Below, piece by piece: positions 61,575-64,000 of a DNA stretch of 64,000 nucleotides. The position numbers and the translations under genes are program-made. The notes under the pieces were generated by a model, which did no database searches, was not told the DNA's origin, and saw nothing but the letters and a program-made list of their open reading frames with translations. The DNA is from Actinopolyspora mortivallis DSM 44261 (GTDB lineage Bacteria; Actinomycetota; Actinomycetes; Mycobacteriales; Pseudonocardiaceae). The DNA lies in NCBI RefSeq assembly GCF_000384035.1, contig NZ_KB913024.1, forward strand, positions 3,605,899 to 3,669,898, read 5' to 3'. Position 1 is the stretch's first letter, and each line of letters starts with the position of its first letter.

Positions 61575-62941
61575 TGCGATATCTCGACGCGCTCGGCACG
61601 ACAGGACCGTACCGGGCACGGAAACGCACCACCGTCCCGGACGTGACCGGGGAGGAACTCGCCGAACTGAGCCTGGTCCCCCCGGTGTTCGTGCAACACA
61701 CGCTCGCGACCATGCGCGCGGCGCAGCCGCACCCACCCGAGGAGCGGATCACCGCGCTGCGGCGCGCGGCCGAACTCTTCGCCACCTCCGAACTCGACGG
61801 CCGTCCCCTGCGGGACCACGAGGAGACGGTCAGCCGAGCGGGCGGGATCCCCGTCTCCGTCGTGCGCGCGGCGAGCACGGCGCTGGCCACTCGTCTTTCC
61901 GAAGTGCACCACAGCGTCCGGAACGCGCTGCCCCGAGGAGCCGTGGACGACTGGCTGGATCCGCGCACCCGCCGGGGAAGCGGAGTGTGGGCCCGGCGCG
62001 GCGAGGTGTTCACCGTGCACAGCGCCGGCAACCATCCCGGCACCCACAGCATCTGGCCGGAGGCCCTGGCCCTGGGATACCGCGTCGCGGTCCGCCCCTC
62101 CCGTCGGGAACCCTTCACCGCCCACCGACTCGTCACGGCCCTGCGCGCCGCCGGTTTCGCGGAGGACCAGGTGACGCTGCTGCCGACTCCGCAGGAGCAG
62201 TCCGAGGCCCTCGTGCGGGGAAGCGACCTGAGCCTGGTCTACGGCGGTGACGAGGTGGTGCGCGGATACGGCAACGAGCCGCACGTGCGGACACAGGGAC
62301 CGGGACGCTCGAAGATCCTGATCACCGCCGAACAGGACTGGCGGGAGCACCTGGACATGATCGTCGACTCGGTCAGCGGGCACGGGGGGACCGGCTGCGT
62401 CAACACGACCTCGATCTTCGTCGAGGGGGACCCCACCGGACTCGCCTCGGCCCTCGCCGAACGGCTCGCCGCGTTCCCCTCGCTGCCCCCCACCGACGAG
62501 AAGGCGGTGTTACCGGTCCAGCCCCTCGCGCGGGCACGCGCGATCGAAACCCACCTGACCCGCACCGCCGAAGGAGCCGGTTCGTGGCTCGGGGGAACGG
62601 GGGTCGCCGAGGATCTGGGCGACGGTAGCGCCGTGCTTCGTCCCGCTGTCCACCAGTTGGACGAGCCGAAGGACTCCCGGGCCGGGGTCGAACTGCCCTT
62701 TCCCTGCGCGTGGATCCTCCCGTGGGACCGCGACGCGGGAACCACACCGCTACGCGACAGCCTGGTCCTCGCCGCGATCACCACCGACGAGCGGCTGGTG
62801 AGCCGTCTCCTGGCGGAGCCGAGCATCGGCAACGTCTACGTGGGAGGCGGTCACCCCACCTGTCTCAAGGAACAGGGGCTCCCGCACGACGGCTACCTCG
62901 CCGAGTTCCTCATGCGCAGCAAATCCGTCATCCGTCACTAG
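61574..62941 (+). CDS. LuxC/EhpG-like acyl reductase
   Basis: A 455-residue member of the LuxC family of acyl-CoA/acyl-AMP reductases with an aldehyde dehydrogenase-like fold. The catalytic Cys275 is in SGHGGTGCVNTTSIFV. Other blocks: GEVFTVHSAGNHPGTHSIWPEAL, SLVYGGDEVVRGYGNEPHVRTQG. EhpG of Pantoea is proposed to reduce the acyl adenylate of phenazine-1,6-dicarboxylate to 6-formylphenazine-1-carboxylate. No luxAB is present, so light emission is not the role. ATG overlaps the previous stop by 1 bp (TGATG); TTA codon at 62510. Confidence 0.92.
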   Translation: MRYLDALGTTGPYRARKRTTVPDVTGEELAELSLVPPVFVQHTLATMRAAQPHPPEERITALRRAAELFATSELDGRPLRDHEETVSRAGGIPVSVVRAASTALATRLSEVHHSVRNALPRGAVDDWLDPRTRRGSGVWARRGEVFTVHSAGNHPGTHSIWPEALALGYRVAVRPSRREPFTAHRLVTALRAAGFAEDQVTLLPTPQEQSEALVRGSDLSLVYGGDEVVRGYGNEPHVRTQGPGRSKILITAEQDWREHLDMIVDSVSGHGGTGCVNTTSIFVEGDPTGLASALAERLAAFPSLPPTDEKAVLPVQPLARARAIETHLTRTAEGAGSWLGGTGVAEDLGDGSAVLRPAVHQLDEPKDSRAGVELPFPCAWILPWDRDAGTTPLRDSLVLAAITTDERLVSRLLAEPSIGNVYVGGGHPTCLKEQGLPHDGYLAEFLMRSKSVIRH

Positions 62942-62960
62942 TTCCGAGAGGAGGCACGCC

Positions 62961-64000
62961 ATGCTGACTGCCCCCACGAGAAGTCGTCACACCAGCCGCA
63001 CGGCCGCCCAACAGCCGGCCTGGATCGACCCGGTGACCCTCCACCGTGTCATCGGGGACCTGGAGAAGCAGCCGCCCCTGGTCCAACCACGCGAGGTCGA
63101 CCGGCTCCGCGAGATGCTCGGCAGGGCGGCCGCGGGTCAGGCCCTGCTGTTACAGGGCGGGCACTGCGCCGAGACGTTCGGGGAACAGGCCCTGGACGAG
63201 GTGGAGAACAACGTCGGCACCCTGCGTCGGATGGGAAGGGCCCTCTCGTACGGGACGGGTCTGCCGATCGTTCCCGTCGGGCGGATGGCGGGGCAGTACG
63301 CCAAACCGCGTTCCCGTTCCACGGAAACACGCGGCGAGGTGGAACTGCCCTCCTACCGAGGGGACGCGGTGAACGGTCCGGAGTTCAACGAACGGGACCG
63401 CGCCCCCGACCCGTGGCGGATGCGGACCGTCTACGACGAGTCCGCGGCCGTTCTGGAGCGCATCCCGGACGGGGCGTGCCACGTCAGCCACGAGGCGCTG
63501 CTGCTCGACTACGAGAACGCGCTCGTCCGCGTCGACCCCGAGACGGGCCGCAGGTACTCGGGCTCCGGTCACATGCTGTGGATCGGGGAACGCACCAGAC
63601 AACTCGACGGGGCCCACGTGGAGTTCGCCGCGGGAGTCGACAACCCGATCGGCGTCAAGGTCGGCCCGACCGCCACCGCCGACCAGCTGCTCGGGCTCGT
63701 CGAGCTGCTCGACCCCGGGCACCGCCCCGGACGACTCACCTTCATCACCCGCATGGGGGCCGAAGGCGTCACGGAGGTGCTGCCGGAACTCGTGGAGAAG
63801 GTGGCCTCCTCCGGATCCCCCGTGTTGTGGGTGTGTGATCCGATGCACGGCAACACCAGGACCGCCGACAACGGACTCAAGACCCGCTGGATCTCCGACA
63901 TCGCGGCCGAGGTCCACGCCTTCGTACGGATCCACCGCGCGCTCGGCACGCATCCCGGTGGTCTGCACCTGGAAATGACCGGCAGTCACGTCACCGAGTG
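62961..64000 (+). CDS. phzC: PhzC, class II DAHP synthase (3' truncated by window)
   Basis: The first 346 codons of a plant-type (class II) 3-deoxy-D-arabino-heptulosonate-7-phosphate synthase, which joins phosphoenolpyruvate and erythrose 4-phosphate to raise shikimate flux for phenazine. Motifs: LLQGGHCAETFGE near residues 65-77, MLWIGERTRQLDGAHVEFAAGVDNPIGVKVGP, RMGAEGV and VCDPMHGNT. PhzC enzymes often lack strong aromatic feedback. A perfect AGAGGAGG site precedes the ATG at 62961. TTA codon at 63150. The gene runs off the right edge. Confidence 0.95.
   Translation, partial: MLTAPTRSRHTSRTAAQQPAWIDPVTLHRVIGDLEKQPPLVQPREVDRLREMLGRAAAGQALLLQGGHCAETFGEQALDEVENNVGTLRRMGRALSYGTGLPIVPVGRMAGQYAKPRSRSTETRGEVELPSYRGDAVNGPEFNERDRAPDPWRMRTVYDESAAVLERIPDGACHVSHEALLLDYENALVRVDPETGRRYSGSGHMLWIGERTRQLDGAHVEFAAGVDNPIGVKVGPTATADQLLGLVELLDPGHRPGRLTFITRMGAEGVTEVLPELVEKVASSGSPVLWVCDPMHGNTRTADNGLKTRWISDIAAEVHAFVRIHRALGTHPGGLHLEMTGSHVTE

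Noticed and set aside
58942-62941. LuxE/LuxC-like genes as part of a bioluminescence or fatty aldehyde system
   Set aside because: No luxAB or acyl-transferase (luxD) genes; phz core context and EhpF/EhpG resemblance fit better, and no C-terminal Cys typical of LuxE was found.
1-64000. CRISPR arrays, insertion sequences or transposases
   Set aside because: No spaced direct repeats or transposase motifs were found in either strand.

Overview
The window is a high-GC actinobacterial chromosome segment with GTG starts, 4-bp coupled gene overlaps, WhiB, SARP and StrR-type regulators, and rare TTA codons. Gene content and order fit the Pseudonocardiales or relatives (Saccharopolyspora/Actinopolyspora-like); the exact genus cannot be fixed from sequence reading alone.

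Region 1 (about 1-38.4 kb) is mostly conserved chromosome. It opens with a PPOX protein, an RpiR-MurQ pair for cell-wall sugar recycling, a cysteine dioxygenase, a LysR regulator, an S9 peptidase, a GH25 muramidase, tRNA-Pro(CGG) with its terminator, a metallophosphoesterase, a YqeY protein and a siderophore-interacting flavoprotein. From about 10.4 to 32.4 kb the order closely follows the Mycobacterium tuberculosis Rv3667-Rv3682 neighbourhood: PonA2-like PBP, WhiB4-like, two Get3/ArsA-type ATPases, DUF4177, RidA, metallo-beta-lactamase-fold hydrolase, Crp, small membrane protein, Nth, thioredoxin-like protein, NudL-type NUDIX, MarP-type protease, holin-like protein, NhaA and Acs. Two paralogous unknown proteins, a NUDT19-like NUDIX, Hsp20 and an MFS carrier are interspersed. 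An 820-bp gene-free stretch beside crp ends in a strong plus-strand terminator and may encode a small RNA. A degenerate Fic-like protein, nucleoside hydrolase, old yellow enzyme, Dps, FMN reductase and an HSL-type esterase follow.

Region 2 (about 39.2-64 kb, running off the right end) is a phenazine biosynthetic gene cluster. Regulation is supplied by a large AfsR-like SARP and a StrR-type ParB-fold activator, and eight cluster genes carry a TTA codon, suggesting bldA-type control. The core is phzB, phzD, phzE, a small YdhR-like gene, phzF, phzG and, at the far end, phzC (truncated by the window edge). Tailoring genes include a BBE-type FAD oxidase, an SDR, an ActVA-ORF5/NcnH-like flavin monooxygenase, a SAM methyltransferase, a WrbA-like flavoprotein and a VOC protein that may be an EhpR-type phenazine-binding resistance protein.

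The most unusual part is 55.9-62.9 kb. A stand-alone amino-acid adenylation enzyme, a carrier protein and a KASIII-fold protein with a replaced His/Asn pair look like an aminoacyl or acyl transfer module. Next to it lie homologues of EhpF (an ANL enzyme known to lack the C-terminal subdomain) and EhpG (LuxC-like acyl reductase), proposed in Pantoea to convert phenazine-1,6-dicarboxylate to 6-formylphenazine-1-carboxylate. Between them sits a gene that encodes what looks like the missing ANL C-terminal subdomain, interrupted by a SAM methyltransferase as in A-MT-A NRPS domains. The cluster is therefore predicted to make a reduced, methylated and possibly acylated phenazine by a split adenylation-methylation-reduction system.
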